Shown here piece by piece: positions 36,559 through 50,502 of a DNA stretch of 64,000 nucleotides (positions are counted from its first letter, which is position 1; each line of letters starts with the position of its first letter). Origin of the DNA: Lasioglossum baleicum (Eukaryota > Arthropoda > Insecta > Hymenoptera > Halictidae); assembly GCF_051020765.1 (NCBI RefSeq), contig NW_027469098.1:558001-622000 (forward strand). The letters are read 5' to 3'. Under the pieces are notes generated by a model. That model was not told the origin of the DNA. It made no database searches and saw only the letters and a list, made by a program, of their open reading frames with translations. The position numbers were made by a program, and so were the translations under genes.

Positions 36559-39500
36559 ATGAGTAATGTGTCATGCGTTATGCGTTATGGACTATGCTTT
36601 ATGCGTTATGCGTTGTGGGTTATCCGTTATGCGTCATGCTTTATCCGTTATGCGTTATGCGTTATGCGTTATGCGTTATGCGTTATGCGTTATCCGTTAT
36701 GCGTTATCCGTTATGCGTTACGCGTTATGCGTTATGCGTTATGCGTTATGCGTTATGCGTTATGCGTTATGCGTCATGCGTTATGCGTTATGCGTTATTC
36801 GTTATGCGTTATGCGTTATGCGTTATGCGTTATGCGTTATGCGTTATGCGTTATGCGTTATGCGTTATGCGTTATGCGTTATGCGTTATGCGTTATGCGT
36901 TATGCGTTATGCGTTATGCGTTATGCGTTATGCGTTATGCGTTATGCGTTATGCGTTATGCGTTATGCGTTATGCGTTATGCGTTATGCGTTATGCGTTA
37001 TGCGTTATGCGTTATGCGTTATGCGTTATGCGTTATGCGTTATGCGTTATGCGTTATCCGTTATGCGTTACGCGTTATGCGATATGCGTTATGCGTTATG
37101 CGTTAAGCGTTATACGTTATGCGATATGCGTTATTCGTTATGCTTTATGCGTTATGCGTTGTGGGTTATCCGTTATGCGTCATGCGTTATCCGTTATGCG
37201 TTATGCGTTATGCGTTATGCGGTATGCGTTATGCGTTATGCGTTATGCGTTATGCGTTATGCGTTATGCGTTATGCGTTATGCGTTATGCGTTATGCGTT
37301 ACGCGTTATGCGTTATGCGTTATGCGTTATGCGTTAAGCGTTATACGTTATGCGTTATGCGTTATGCGTTATGCGTTATGCGTTATGCGTTATGCGTCAT
37401 GCGTCATGCGTTATGCGTTATGCGTTATGCGTTATGCGTTATGCGTTATGCGTTATGCGTTATGCGTTATGCGTTATGCGTTATGCGTTATGCGTTATGC
37501 GTTATGCGTTATGCGTTATGCGTTATGCGTTATGCGTTATGCGTTATGCGTTATGCGTTATGCGTTATGCGTCATGCGTCATGCGTTATGCGTTATGCGT
37601 TATGCGTTATGCGTTATGCGTTATGCGTTATGCGTTATGCGTTATGCGTTATGCGTTATGCGTTATGCGTTATGCGTTATGCGTTATGCGTTATGCGTTA
37701 TGCGTTATGCGTTATGCGTTATGCGTTATGCGTTATGCGTCATGCGTCATGCGTTATGCGTTATGCGTTATGCGTTATGCGTTATGCGTTATGCGTTATG
37801 CGTTATGCGTTATGCGTTATGCGTTATGCGTTATGCGTCATGCGTCATGCGTTATGCGTTATGCGTTATGCGTTATGCGTTATGCGTTATGCGTTATGCG
37901 TTATGCGTTATGCGTTATGCGTTATGCGTTATGCGTTATGCGTTATGCGTTATGCGTTATGCGTCATGCGTCATGCGTTATGCGTTATGCGTTATGCGTT
38001 ATGCGTTATGCGTTATGCGTTATGCGTTATGCGTTATGCGTTATGCGTTATGCGTTATGCGTTATGCGTTATGCGTTATGCGTTATGCGTTATGCGTTAT
38101 GCGTTATGCGTTATGCGTTATGCGTTATGCGTTATGCGTCATGCGTCATGCGTTATGCGTTATGCGTTATGCGTTATGCGTTATGCGTTATGCGTTATGC
38201 GTTATGCGTTATGCGTTATGCGTTATGCGTTATGCGTTATGCGTTATGCGTTATGCGTTATGCGTTATGCGTTATGCGTTATGCGTTATGCGTTATGCGT
38301 TATGCGTTATGCGTTATGCGTTATGCGTTATGCGTTATGCGTTATGCGTTATGCGTTATGCGTTATGCGTTATGCGTTATGCGTTATGCGTTATGCGTTA
38401 TGCGTTATGCGTTATGCGTTATGCGTTATGCGTTATGCGTTATGCGTTATGCGTTATGCGTTATGCGTTATGCGTTATGCGTTATGCGTTATGCGTTATG
38501 CGTTATGCGTTATGCGTTATGCGTTATGCGTTATGCGTTATGCGTTATGCGTTATGCGTTATGCGTTATGCGTTATGCGTTATGCGTTATGCGTTATGCG
38601 TTATGCGTTATGCGTTATGCGTTATGCGTTATGCGTTATGCGTTATGCGTTATGCGTTATGCGTTATGCGTTATGCGTTATGCGTTATGCGTTATGCGTT
38701 ATGCGTTATGCGTTATGCGTTATGCGTTATGCGTTAAGCGTTATACGTTATGCGATATGCGTTATTCGTTATGCGTTATGCGTTATGCGTTATGCGTTAT
38801 ACGTTATGCGATATGCGTTATTCGTTATGCGTTATGCGTTATGCGTTATGCGTTATGCGTTATGCGTTATGCGTTATGCGTTATGCGTTATGCGTTATGC
38901 GTTATGCGTTATGCGTTATGCGTTATGCGTTATGCGTTATGCGTTATGCGTTATGCGTTATGCGTTATGCGTTATGCGTTATGCGTTATGCGTTATGCGT
39001 TATGCGTTATGCGTTATGCGTTATGCGTTATGCGTTATGCGTTATGCGTTATGCGTTATGCGTTATGCGTTATGCGTTATGCGTTATGCGTTATGCGTTA
39101 TGCGTTATGCGTTATGCGTTATGCGTTATGCGTTATGCGTTATGCGTTATGCGTTATGCGTTATGCGTTATGCGTTATGCGTTATGCGTTATGCGTTATG
39201 CGTTATGCGTTATGCGTTATGCGTTATGCGTTATGCGTTATGCGTTATGCGTTATGCGTTATGCGTTAAGCGTTATGCGTTATGCGATATGCGTTATTCG
39301 TTATGCGTTATGCGTTATGCGTTATGCGTTATACGTTATGCGATATGCGTTATTCGTTATGCGTTATGCGTTATGCGTTATGCGTTATGCGTTATGCGTT
39401 ATGCGTTATGCGTTATGCGTTATGCGTTATGCGTTATGCGTTATGCGTTATGCGTTATGCGTTATGCGTTATGCGTTATGCGTTATGCGTTATGCGTTAT

Positions 39501-39862
39501 GCGTTATGCGTTATGCGTTATGCGTTATGCGATATGCGTTATGCGTTATGCGTTATGCGTTATGTGTTATGCGTTGTGCATTACGGGTTATGCGATATGC
39601 GTTATGCGTTATGCGTTACGCGTTCTGCGTTATGCGTTATGCGTTATGCGTTATGCGTTAAGCGTTATACGTTATGCGATATGCGTTATTCGTTATGCGT
39701 TATGCGTTATGCGTTATGCGTTATGCGTTATGCGTTATTCGTTATGCGTTATGCGTTATGCGTTATGCGTTATGCGTTATGCGTTATGCGTTATGCGTTA
39801 TGCGTTATGCGTTATGCGTTATGCGTTATGCGTTATGCGTTATGCGTTATGCGTTATGCGTT
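36559..39862. repeat. Array block H: second copy of the 2.58-kb unit and long ATGCGTT runs
   Basis: Starts with a cap at 36559 and repeats the private ATGCTTT-ATCCGTT variant of block G (offset 2,582 bp). Regularly spaced ATGCGTC pairs follow, then about 585 bp of pure repeat (38147-38732), M3 units and M4 at 39562. Confidence 0.88.
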
Positions 39863-42800
39863 ATGACTTTTTCATTGAGCGTTATGCGTTATGCGTAATG
39901 CGTTATGCATTATGCGTTATGCGTTATGCGTAATGCGTTATGAGTAATGTGTCATGCGTTATGCGTTATGGACTATGCTTTATGCGTTATGCGTTATGGG
40001 TTATCCGTTATGCGTCATGCGTTATCCGTTATGGACTATGCTTTATGCGTTATGCGTTATGGGTTATCCGTTATGCGTCATGCGTCATGCGTTATGCGTT
40101 ATGCGTTATGCGTTATGCGTTATGCGTTATGCGTTATGCGTTATGCGTTATGCGTTATGCGTTATGCGTTATGCGTTATGCGTTATGCGTTATGCGTTAT
40201 GCGTTATGCGTTATGCGTTATGCGTTATGCGTTATGCGTTATGCGTTATGCGTTATGCGTTATGCGTTATGCGTTATGCGTTATGCGTTATGCGTTATGC
40301 GTTATGCGTTATGCGTTATGCGTTATGCGTTATGCGTTATGTGTTATGCGTTGTGCTTTACGGGTTATGCGATATGCGTTATGCGTTATGACTTTTTCAT
40401 TGAGCGTTATGCGTTATGCGTAATGCGTTATGCATTATGCGTTATGCGTTATGCGTAATGCGTTATGAGTAATGTGTCATGCGTTATGCGTTATGGACTA
40501 TGCTTTATGCGTTATGCGTTGTGGGTTATCCGTTATGCGTTACGCGTTATGCGTTATGCGTTATGCGTTAAGCGTTATACGTTATGCGATATGCGTTATT
40601 CGTTATGCGTTATGCGTTATGCGTTATGCGTTATGCGTTATGCGTTATGCATTATGCGTTATGCGTTATGCGTTATGCGTCATGCGTCATGCGTTATGCG
40701 TTATGCGTTATGCGTTATGCGTTATGCGTTATGCGTTATGCGTTATGCGTTATGCGTTATGCGTTATGCGTTATGCGTTATGCGTTATTCGTTATGCGTT
40801 ATGCGTTATGCGTTATGCGTTATGCGTTATGCGTTATGCGTTATGCGTTATGCGTTATGTGTTATGCGTTATGCGTTATGCGTTATGCGTTATGCGTTAT
40901 GCGTTATGCGTTATGTGTTATGCGTTGTGCATTACGGGTTATGCGATATGCGTTATGCGTTATGCGTTACGCGTTCTGCGTTATGCGTTATGCGTTATGC
41001 GTTATGCGTTAAGCGTTATACGTTATGCGATATGCGTTATTCGTTATGCGTTATGCGTTATGCGTTATGCGTTATGCGTTATGCGTTATGCGTTATGCGT
41101 TATGCGTTATGCGTTATGCGTTATGCGTTATGCGTTATGCGTTATGCGTTATGCGTCATGCGTCATGCGTTATGCGTTATGCGTTATGCGTTATGCGTTA
41201 TGCGTTATGCGTTATGCGTTATGCGTTATGCGTTATGCGTTATGCGTTATGCGTTATGCGTTATGCGTTATTCGTTATGCGTTATGCGTTATGCGTTATG
41301 CGTTATGCGTTATGCGTTATGCGTTACGCGTTCTGCGTTATGCGTTATGCGTTAAGCGTTATACGTTATACGTTATGCGATATGCGTTATTCGTTATGCG
41401 TTATGCGTCATGCGTTATCCGTTATGCGTTATGCGTTATGCGTTATGCGTTATGCGTTATCCGTTATGCGTTATCCGTTATGCGTTACGCGTTATGCGTT
41501 ATGCGTTATGCGTTATGCGTTATGCGTTATGCGTCATGCGTCATGCGTTATGCGTTATGCCTTATGCGTTATGCGTTATGCGTTATGCGTTATGCGTTAT
41601 GCGTTATGCGTTATGCGTTATGCGTTATGCGTTATGCGTTATGCGTTATTCGTTATGCGTTATGCGTTATGCGTTATGCGTTATGCGTTATGCGTTATGC
41701 GTTATGACTTTTTCATTGAGCGTTATGCGTTATGCGTAATGCGTTATGCATTATGCGTTATGCGTTATGCGTAATGCGTTATGAGTAATGTGTCATGCGT
41801 TATGCGTTATGGACTATGCTTTATGCGTTATGCGTTATGGGTTATCCGTTATGCGTCATGCGTTATCCGTTATGGACTATGCTTTATGCGTTATGCGTTA
41901 TGGGTTATCCGTTATGCGTCATGCGTTATGCGTTATGCGCTATGCGTTATGCGTTATGCGTTATGCGTTATGCGTTATGCGTTATGCGTTATGCGTTATG
42001 CGTTATGCGTTATGCGTTATGCGTTATGCGTTATGCGTTATGCGTTATGCGTTATGCGTTATGCGTTATGCGTTATGCGTTATGCGTTATGCGTTATGCG
42101 TTATGCGTTATGCGTTATGCGTTATGCGTTATGCGTTATGCGTTATGTGTTATGCGTTGTGCTTTACGGGTTATGCGATATGCGTTATGCGTTATGACTT
42201 TTTCATTGAGCGTTATGCGTTATGCGTAATGCGTTATGCATTATGCGTTATGCGTTATGCGTAATGCGTTATGAGTAATGTGTCATGCGTTATGCGTTAT
42301 GGACTATGCTTTATGCGTTATGCGTTGTGGGTTATCCGTTATGCGTTACGCGTTATGCGTTATGCGTTATGCGTTAAGCGTTATACGTTATGCGATATGC
42401 GTTATTCGTTATGCGTTATGCGTTATGCGTTATGCGTTATGCGTTATGCGTTATGCGTTATGCGTTATGCGTTATGCGTTATGCGTTATGCGTTATGCGT
42501 TATGCGTCATGCGTCATGCGTTATGCGTTATGCGTTATGCGTTATGCGTTATGCGTTATGCGTTATGCGTTATGCGTTATGCGTTATGCGTTATGCGTTA
42601 TGCGTTATGCGTTATGCGTTATGCGTTATGCGTTATGCGTTATGCGTTATGCGTTATGCGTTATGCGTTATGCGTCATGCGTCATGCGTTATGCGTTATG
42701 CGTTATGCGTTATGCGTTATGCGTTATGCGTTATGCGTTATGCGTTATGCGTTATGCGTTATGCGTTATGCGTTATGCGTTATGCGTTATGCGTTATGCG

Positions 42801-45406
42801 TTATGCGTTATGCGTTATGCGTTATGCGTTATGCGTTATGCGTTATGCGTTATGCGTTATGCGTTATGCGTTATGCGTCATGCGTCATGCGTTATGCGTC
42901 ATGCGTTATGCGTTATGCGTTATGCGTTATGCGTTATGCGTTATGCGTTATGCGTTATGCGTTATGCGTTATGCGTTATGCGTTATGCGTTATGCGTTAT
43001 GCGTTATGCGTTATGCGTTATGCGTTATGCGTTATGCGTTATGCGTTATGCGTTATGCGTTATGCGTTATGCGTTATGCGTTATGCGTTATGCGTTATGC
43101 GTTATGCGTTATGCGTTATGCGTTATGCGTTATGCGTTATGCGTTATGCGTTATGCGTTATGCGTTATGCGTTATGCGTTATGCGTTATGCGTTATGCGT
43201 TATGCGTTATGCGTTATGCGTTATGCGTTATGCGTTATGCGTTATGCGTTATGCGTTATGCGTTATGCGTTATGCGTTATGCGTTATGCGTTATGCGTTA
43301 TGCGTTATGCGTTATGCGTTATGCGTTATGCGTTATGCGTTATGCGTTATGCGTTATGCGTTATGCGTTATGCGTTATGCGTTAAGCGTTATACGTTATG
43401 CGATATGCGTTATTCGTTATGCGTTATGCGTTATGCGTTATGCGTTATGCGTTATGCGATATGCGTTATTCGTTATGCGTTATGCGTTATGCGTTATGCG
43501 TTATGCGTTATGCGTTATGCGTTATGCGTTATGCGTTATGCGTTATGCGTTATGCGTTATGCGTTATGCGTTATGCGTTATGCGTTATGCGTTATGCGTT
43601 ATGCGTTATGCGTTATGCGTTATGCGTTATGCGTTATGCGTTATGCGTTATGCGTTATGCGTTATGCGTTATGCGTTATGCGTTATGCGTTATGCGTTAT
43701 GCGTTATGCGTTATGCGTTATGCGTTATGCGTTATGCGTTATGCGTTATGCGTTATGCGTTATGCGTTATGCGTTATGCGTTATGCGTTATGCGTTATGC
43801 GTTATGCGTTATGCGTTATGCGTTATGCGTTATGCGTTATGCGTTATGCGTTATGCGTTATGCGTTATGCGTTATGCGTTATGCGTTATGCGTTATGCGT
43901 TATGCGTTATGCGTTATGCGTTATGCGTTATGCGTTATGCGTTATGCGTTATGCGTTATGCGTTATGCGTTATGCGTTATGCGTTATGCGTTATGCGTTA
44001 TGCGTTATGCGTTATGCGTTATGCGTTATGCGTTATGCGTTATGCGTTATGCGTTATGCGTTATGCGTTATGCGTTATGCGTTATGCGTTATGCGTTATG
44101 CGTTATGCGTTATGCGTTATGCGTTAAGCGTTATACGTTATGCGATATGCGTTATTCGTTATGCGTTATGCGTTATGCGTTATGCGTTATGCGTTATGCG
44201 ATATGCGTTATTCGTTATGCGTTATGCGTTATGCGTTATGCGTTATGCGTTATGCGTTATGCGTTATGCGTTATGCGTTATGCGTTATGCGTTATGCGTT
44301 ATGCGTTATGCGTTATGCGTTATGCGTTATGCGTTATGCGTTATGCGTTATGCGTTATGCGTTATGCGTTATGCGTTATGCGTTATGCGTTATGCGTTAT
44401 GCGTTATGCGTTATGCGTTATGCGTTATGCGTTATGCGTTATGCGTTATGCGTTATGCGTTATGCGTTATGCGTTATGCGTTATGCGTTATGCGTTATGC
44501 GTTATGCGTTATGCGTTATGCGTTATGCGTTATGCGTTATGCGTTATGCGTTATGCGTTATGCGTTATGCGTTATGCGTTATGCGTTATGCGTTATGCGT
44601 TATGCGTTATGCGTTATGCGTTATGCGTTATGCGTTATGCGTTATGCGTTATGCGTTATGCGTTATGCGTTATGCGTTATGCGTTATGCGTTATGCGTTA
44701 TGCGTTATGCGTTATGCGTTATGCGTTATGCGTTATGCGTTATGCGTTATGCGTTATGCGTTATGCGTTATGCGTTATGCGTTATGCGTTATGCGTTATG
44801 CGTTATGCGTTATGCGTTATGCGTTATGCGTTATGCGTTATGCGTTATGCGTTATGCGTTATGCGTTATGCGTTATGCGTTATGCGTTATGCGTTATGCG
44901 TTATGCGTTATGCGTTATGCGTTATGCGTTATGCGTTATGCGTTATGCGTTATGCGTTATGCGTTATGCGTTATGCGTTATGCGTTATGCGTTATGCGTT
45001 ATGCGTTATGCGTTATGCGTTATGCGTTATGCGTTATGCGTTATGCGTTATGCGTTATGCGTTAAGCGTTATACGTTATGCGATATGCGTTATTCGTTAT
45101 GCGTTATGCGTTATGCGTTATGCGTTATACGTTATGCGATATGCGTTATCCGTTATGCGTTACGCGTTATGCGTTATGCGTTATGCGTTATGCGTTATGC
45201 GTTATGCGTCATGCGTCATGCGTTATGCGTTATGCCTTATGCGTTATGCGTTATGCGTTATGCGTTATGCGTTATGCGTTATGCGTTATGCGTTATGCGT
45301 TATGCGTTATGCGTTATGCGTTATTCGTTATGCGTTATGCGTTATGCGTTATGCGTTATGCGTTATGCGTTATGCGTTATGCGTTATGCGTTATGCGTTA
45401 TGCGTT
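39863..45406. repeat. Array block I: two cap cassettes and long pure runs
   Basis: M1 at 39863, 40388, 41704 and 42194; caps 77 bp after each; M4 at 40913. From about 42.9 kb the block is nearly pure, broken only by M3 units near 43.38 and 44.13 kb. The run from about 44217 to 45063 contains no variant that I can see (121 units). Confidence 0.88.
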
Positions 45407-48400
45407 ATGACTTTTTCATTGAGCGTTATGCGTTATGCGTAATGCGTTATGCATTATGCGTTATGCGTTATGCGTAATGCGTTATGAGTAATGTGTCATG
45501 CGTTATGCGTTATGGACTATGCTTTATGCGTTATGCGTTATGGGTTATCCGTTATGCGTCATGCGTTATCCGTTATGGACTATGCTTTATGCGTTATGCG
45601 TTATGGGTTATCCGTTATGCGTCATGCGTTATGCGTTATGCGTTATGCGTTATGCGTTATGCGTTATGCGTTATGCGTTATGCGTTATGCGTTATGCGTT
45701 ATGCGTTATGCGTTATGCGTTATGCGTTATGCGTTATGCGTTATGCGTTATGCGTTATGCGTTATGCGTTATGCGTTATGCGTTATGCGTTATGCGTTAT
45801 GCGTTATGCGTTATGCGTTATGCGTTATGCGTTATGCGTTATGCGTTATGCGTTATGCGTTATGCGTTATGCGTTATGCGTTATGCGTTATGCGTTATGC
45901 GTTATGCGTTATGCGTTATGCGTTATGCGTTATGCGTTATGTGTTATGCGTTGTGCTTTACGGGTTATGCGATATGCGTTATGCGTTATGACTTTTTCAT
46001 TGAGCGTTATGCGTTATGCGTAATGCGTTATGCATTATGCGTTATGCGTTATGCGTAATGCGTTATGAGTAATGTGTCATGCGTTATGCGTTATGGACTA
46101 TGCTTTATGCGTTATGCGTTGTGGGTTATCCGTTATGCGTTACGCGTTATGCGTTATGCGTTATGCGTTAAGCGTTATACGTTATGCGATATGCGTTATT
46201 CGTTATGCGTTATGCGTTATGCGTTATGCGTTATGCGTTATGCGTTATGCGTTATGCGTTATGCGTTATGCGTTATGCGTTATGCGTTATGCGTCATGCG
46301 TCATGCGTTATGCGTTATGCGTTATGCGTTATGCGTTATGCGTTATGCGTTATGCGTTATGCGTTATGCGTTATGCGTTATGCGTTATGCGTTATGCGTT
46401 ATGCGTTATGCGTTATGCGTTATGCGTTATGCGTTATGCGTTATGCGTTATGCGTTATGCGTCATGCGTCATGCGTTATGCGTTATGCGTTATGCGTTAT
46501 GCGTTATGCGTTATGCGTTATGCGTTATGCGTTATGCGTTATGCGTTATGCGTTATGCGTTATGCGTTATGCGTTATGCGTTATGCGTTATGCGTTATGC
46601 GTTATGCGTTATGCGTTATGCGTTATGCGTTATGCGTTATGCGTTATGCGTTATGCGTTATGCGTTATGCGTTATGCGTTATGCGTTATGCGTTATGCGT
46701 TATGCGTTATGCGTCATGCGTCATGCGTTATGCGTTATGCGTTATGCGTTATGCGTTATGCGTTATGCGTTATGCGTTATGCGTTATGCGTTATGCGTTA
46801 TGCGTTATGCGTTATGCGTTATGCGTTATGCGTTATGCGTTATGCGTTATGCGTTATGCGTTATGCGTTATGCGTTATGCGTTATGCGTTATGCGTTATG
46901 CGTTATGCGTTATGCGTTATGCGTTATGCGTTATGCGTTATGCGTTATGCGTTATGCGTTATGCGTTATGCGTTATGCGTTATGCGTTATGCGTTATGCG
47001 TTATGCGTTATGCGTTATGCGTTATGCGTTATGCGTTATGCGTTATGCGTTATGCGTTATGCGTTATGCGTTATGCGTTATGCGTTATGCGTTATGCGTT
47101 ATGCGTTATGCGTTATGCGTTATGCGTTATGCGTTATGCGTTATGCGTTATGCGTTATGCGTTATGCGTTATGCGTTATGCGTTATGCGTTATGCGTTAT
47201 GCGTTATGCGTTATGCGTTATGCGTTATGCGTTATGCGTTATGCGTTATGCGTTATGCGTTATGCGTTATGCGTTATGCGTTATGCGTTATGCGTTATGC
47301 GTTATGCGTTAAGCGTTATGCGTTATGCGATATGCGTTATTCGTTATGCGTTATGCGTTATGCGTTATGCGTTATACGTTATGCGATATGCGTTATTCGT
47401 TATGCGTTATGCGTTATGCGTTATGCGTTATGCGTTATGCGTTATGCGTTATGCGTTATGCGTTATGCGTTATGCGTTATGCGTTATGCGTTATGCGTTA
47501 TGCGTTATGCGTTATGCGTTATGCGTTATGCGTTATGCGTTATGCGTTATGCGTTATGCGTTATGCGTTATGCGTTATGCGTTATGCGTTATGCGTTATG
47601 CGTTATGCGTTATGCGTTATGCGTTATGCGTTATGCGTTATGCGTTATGCGTTATGCGTTATGCGTTATGCGTTATGCGTTATGCGTTATGCGTTATGCG
47701 TTATGCGTTATGCGTTATGCGTTATGCGTTATGCGTTATGCGTTATGCGTTATGCGTTATGCGTTATGCGTTATGCGTTATGCGTTATGCGTTATGCGTT
47801 ATGCGTTATGCGTTATGCGTTATGCGTTATGCGTTATGCGTTATGCGTTATGCGTTATGCGTTATGCGTTATGCGTTATGCGTTATGCGTTATGCGTTAT
47901 GCGTTATGCGTTATGCGTTATGCGTTATGCGTTATGCGTTATGCGTTATGCGTTATGCGTTATGCGTTATGCGTTATGCGTTATGCGTTATGCGTTATGC
48001 GTTATGCGTTATGCGTTATGCGTTATGCGTTATGCGTTATGCGTTATGCGTTATGCGTTATGCGTTATGCGTTATGCGTTATGCGTTATGCGTTATGCGT
48101 TATGCGTTATGCGTTATGCGTTATGCGTTATGCGTTATGCGTTATGCGTTATGCGTTATGCGTTATGCGTTATGCGTTATGCGTTATGCGTTATGCGTTA
48201 TGCGTTATGCGTTATGCGTTATGCGTTATGCGTTATGCGTTATGCGTTATGCGTTATGCGTTATGCGTTATGCGTTATGCGTTATGCGTTATGCGTTATG
48301 CGTTATGCGTTATGCGTTATGCGTTATGCGTTATGCGTTAAGCGTTATACGTTATGCGATATGCGTTATTCGTTATGCGTTATGCGTTATGCGTTATGCG

Positions 48401-50502
48401 TTATGCGTTATGCGTTATGCGATATGCGTTATTCGTTATGCGTTATGCGTTATGCGTTATGCGTTATGCGTTATGCGTTATGCGTTATGCGTTATGCGTT
48501 ATGCGTTATGCGTTATGCGTTATGCGTTATGCGTTATGCGTTATGCGTTATGCGTTATGCGTTATGCGTTATGCGTTATGCGTTATGCGTTATGCGTTAT
48601 GCGTTATGCGTTATGCGTTATGCGTTATGCGTTATGCGTTATGCGTTATGCGTTATGCGTTATGCGTTATGCGTTATGCGTTATGCGTTATGCGTTATGC
48701 GTTATGCGTTATGCGTTATGCGTTATGCGTTATGCGTTATGCGTTATGCGTTATGCGTTATGCGTTATGCGTTATGCGTTATGCGTTATGCGTTATGCGT
48801 TATGCGTTATGACTTTTTCATTGAGCGTTATGCGTTATGCGTTATGCGTTATGCGTTATGCGTTATGCGTTATGCGTTATGCGTTATGCGTTATGCGTTA
48901 TGCGTTATGCGTTATGCGTTATGCGTTATGCGTTATGCGTTATGCGTTATGCGTTATGCGTTATGCGTTATGCGTTATGCGTTATGCGTTATGCGTTATG
49001 CGTTATGCGTTATGCGTTATGCGTTATGCGTTATGCGTTATGCGTTATGCGTTATGCGTTATGCGTTATGCGTTATGCGTTATGCGTTATGCGTTATGCG
49101 TTATGCGTTATGCGTTATGCGTTATGCGTTATGCGTTATGCGTTATGCGTTATGCGTTATGCGTTATGCGTTATGCGTTATGCGTTATGCGTTATGCGTT
49201 ATGCGTTATGCGTTATGCGTTATGCGTTATGCGTTATGCGTTATGCGTTATGCGTTATGCGTTATGCGTTATGCGTTATGCGTTATGCGTTATGCGTTAT
49301 GCGTTATGCGTTATGCGTTATGCGTTATGCGTTATGCGTTATGCGTTATGCGTTATGCGTTATGCGTTATGCGTTATGCGTTATGCGTTATGCGTTATGC
49401 GTTATGCGTTATGCGTTATGCGTTATGCGTTATGCGTTATGCGTTATGCGTTATGCGTTATGCGTTATGCGTTATGCGTTATGCGTTATGCGTTATGCGT
49501 TATGCGTTATGCGTTATGCGTTATGCGTTATGCGTTATGCGTTATGCGTTATGCGTTATGCGTTATGCGTTAAGCGTTATGCGTTATGCGATATGCGTTA
49601 TTCGTTATGCGTTATGCGTTATGCGTTATGCGTTATGCGTTATGCGATATGCGTTATTCGTTATGCGTTATGCGTTATGCGTTATGCGTTATGCGTTATG
49701 CGTTATGCGTTATGCGTTATGCGTTATGCGTTATGCGTTATGCGTTATGCGTTATGCGTTATGCGTTATGCGTTATGCGTTATGCGTTATGCGTTATGCG
49801 TTATGCGTTATGCGTTATGCGTTATGCGTTATGCGTTATGCGTTATGCGTTATGCGTTATGCGTTATGCGTTATGCGTTATGCGTTATGCGTTATGCGTT
49901 ATGCGTTATGCGTTATGCGTTATGCGTTATGCGTTATGCGTTATGCGTTATGCGTTATGCGTTATGACTTTTTCATTGAGCGTTATGCGTTATGCGTTAT
50001 GCGTAATGCGTTATGAGTAATGTGTCATGCGTTATGCGTTATGGACTATGCTTTATGCGTTATGCGTTATGGGTTATCCGTTATGCGTCATGCGTTATCC
50101 GTTATGCGTTATGCGTTATGCGTTAAGCGTTATACGTTATGCGATATGCGTTATTCGTTATGCGTTATGCGTTATGCGTTATGCGTTATGCGTTATGCGT
50201 TATGCGTTATGCGTTATACGTTATGCGATATGCGTTATTCGTTATGCGTTATGCGTTATGCGTTATGCGTTATGCGTTATGCGTTATGCGTTATGCGTTA
50301 TGCGTAATGCGTTATGCGTTATGCGTTATGCGTTATGCGTTATGCGTTATGCGTTATGCGTTATGCGTTATGCGTTATGCGTTATGCGTTATGCGTTATG
50401 CGTTATGCGTTATGCGTTATGCGTTATGCGTTATGCGTTATGCGTTATGCGTTATGCGTTATGCGTTATGCGTTATGCGTTATGCGTTATGCGTTATGCG
50501 TT
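45407..50502. repeat. Array block J: most homogeneous part of the array
   Basis: M1 at 45407, 45988, 48809 and 49964; caps at 45484, 46065 and 50013; M1 at 48809 has no cap. The longest pure run I find, 47402-48339 (938 bp, 134 units), is here, as is another of about 740 bp (48830-49570). M3 is the only frequent variant, and M4 is absent. Confidence 0.88.
47402..48339. repeat. Longest invariant run: 134 perfect heptamers
   Basis: Between an ATTCGTT at 47395 and an AAGCGTT at 48340 every unit is ATGCGTT. Length is 938 bp, exactly 134 units. It is the most homogenised stretch in the window. Confidence 0.85.
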
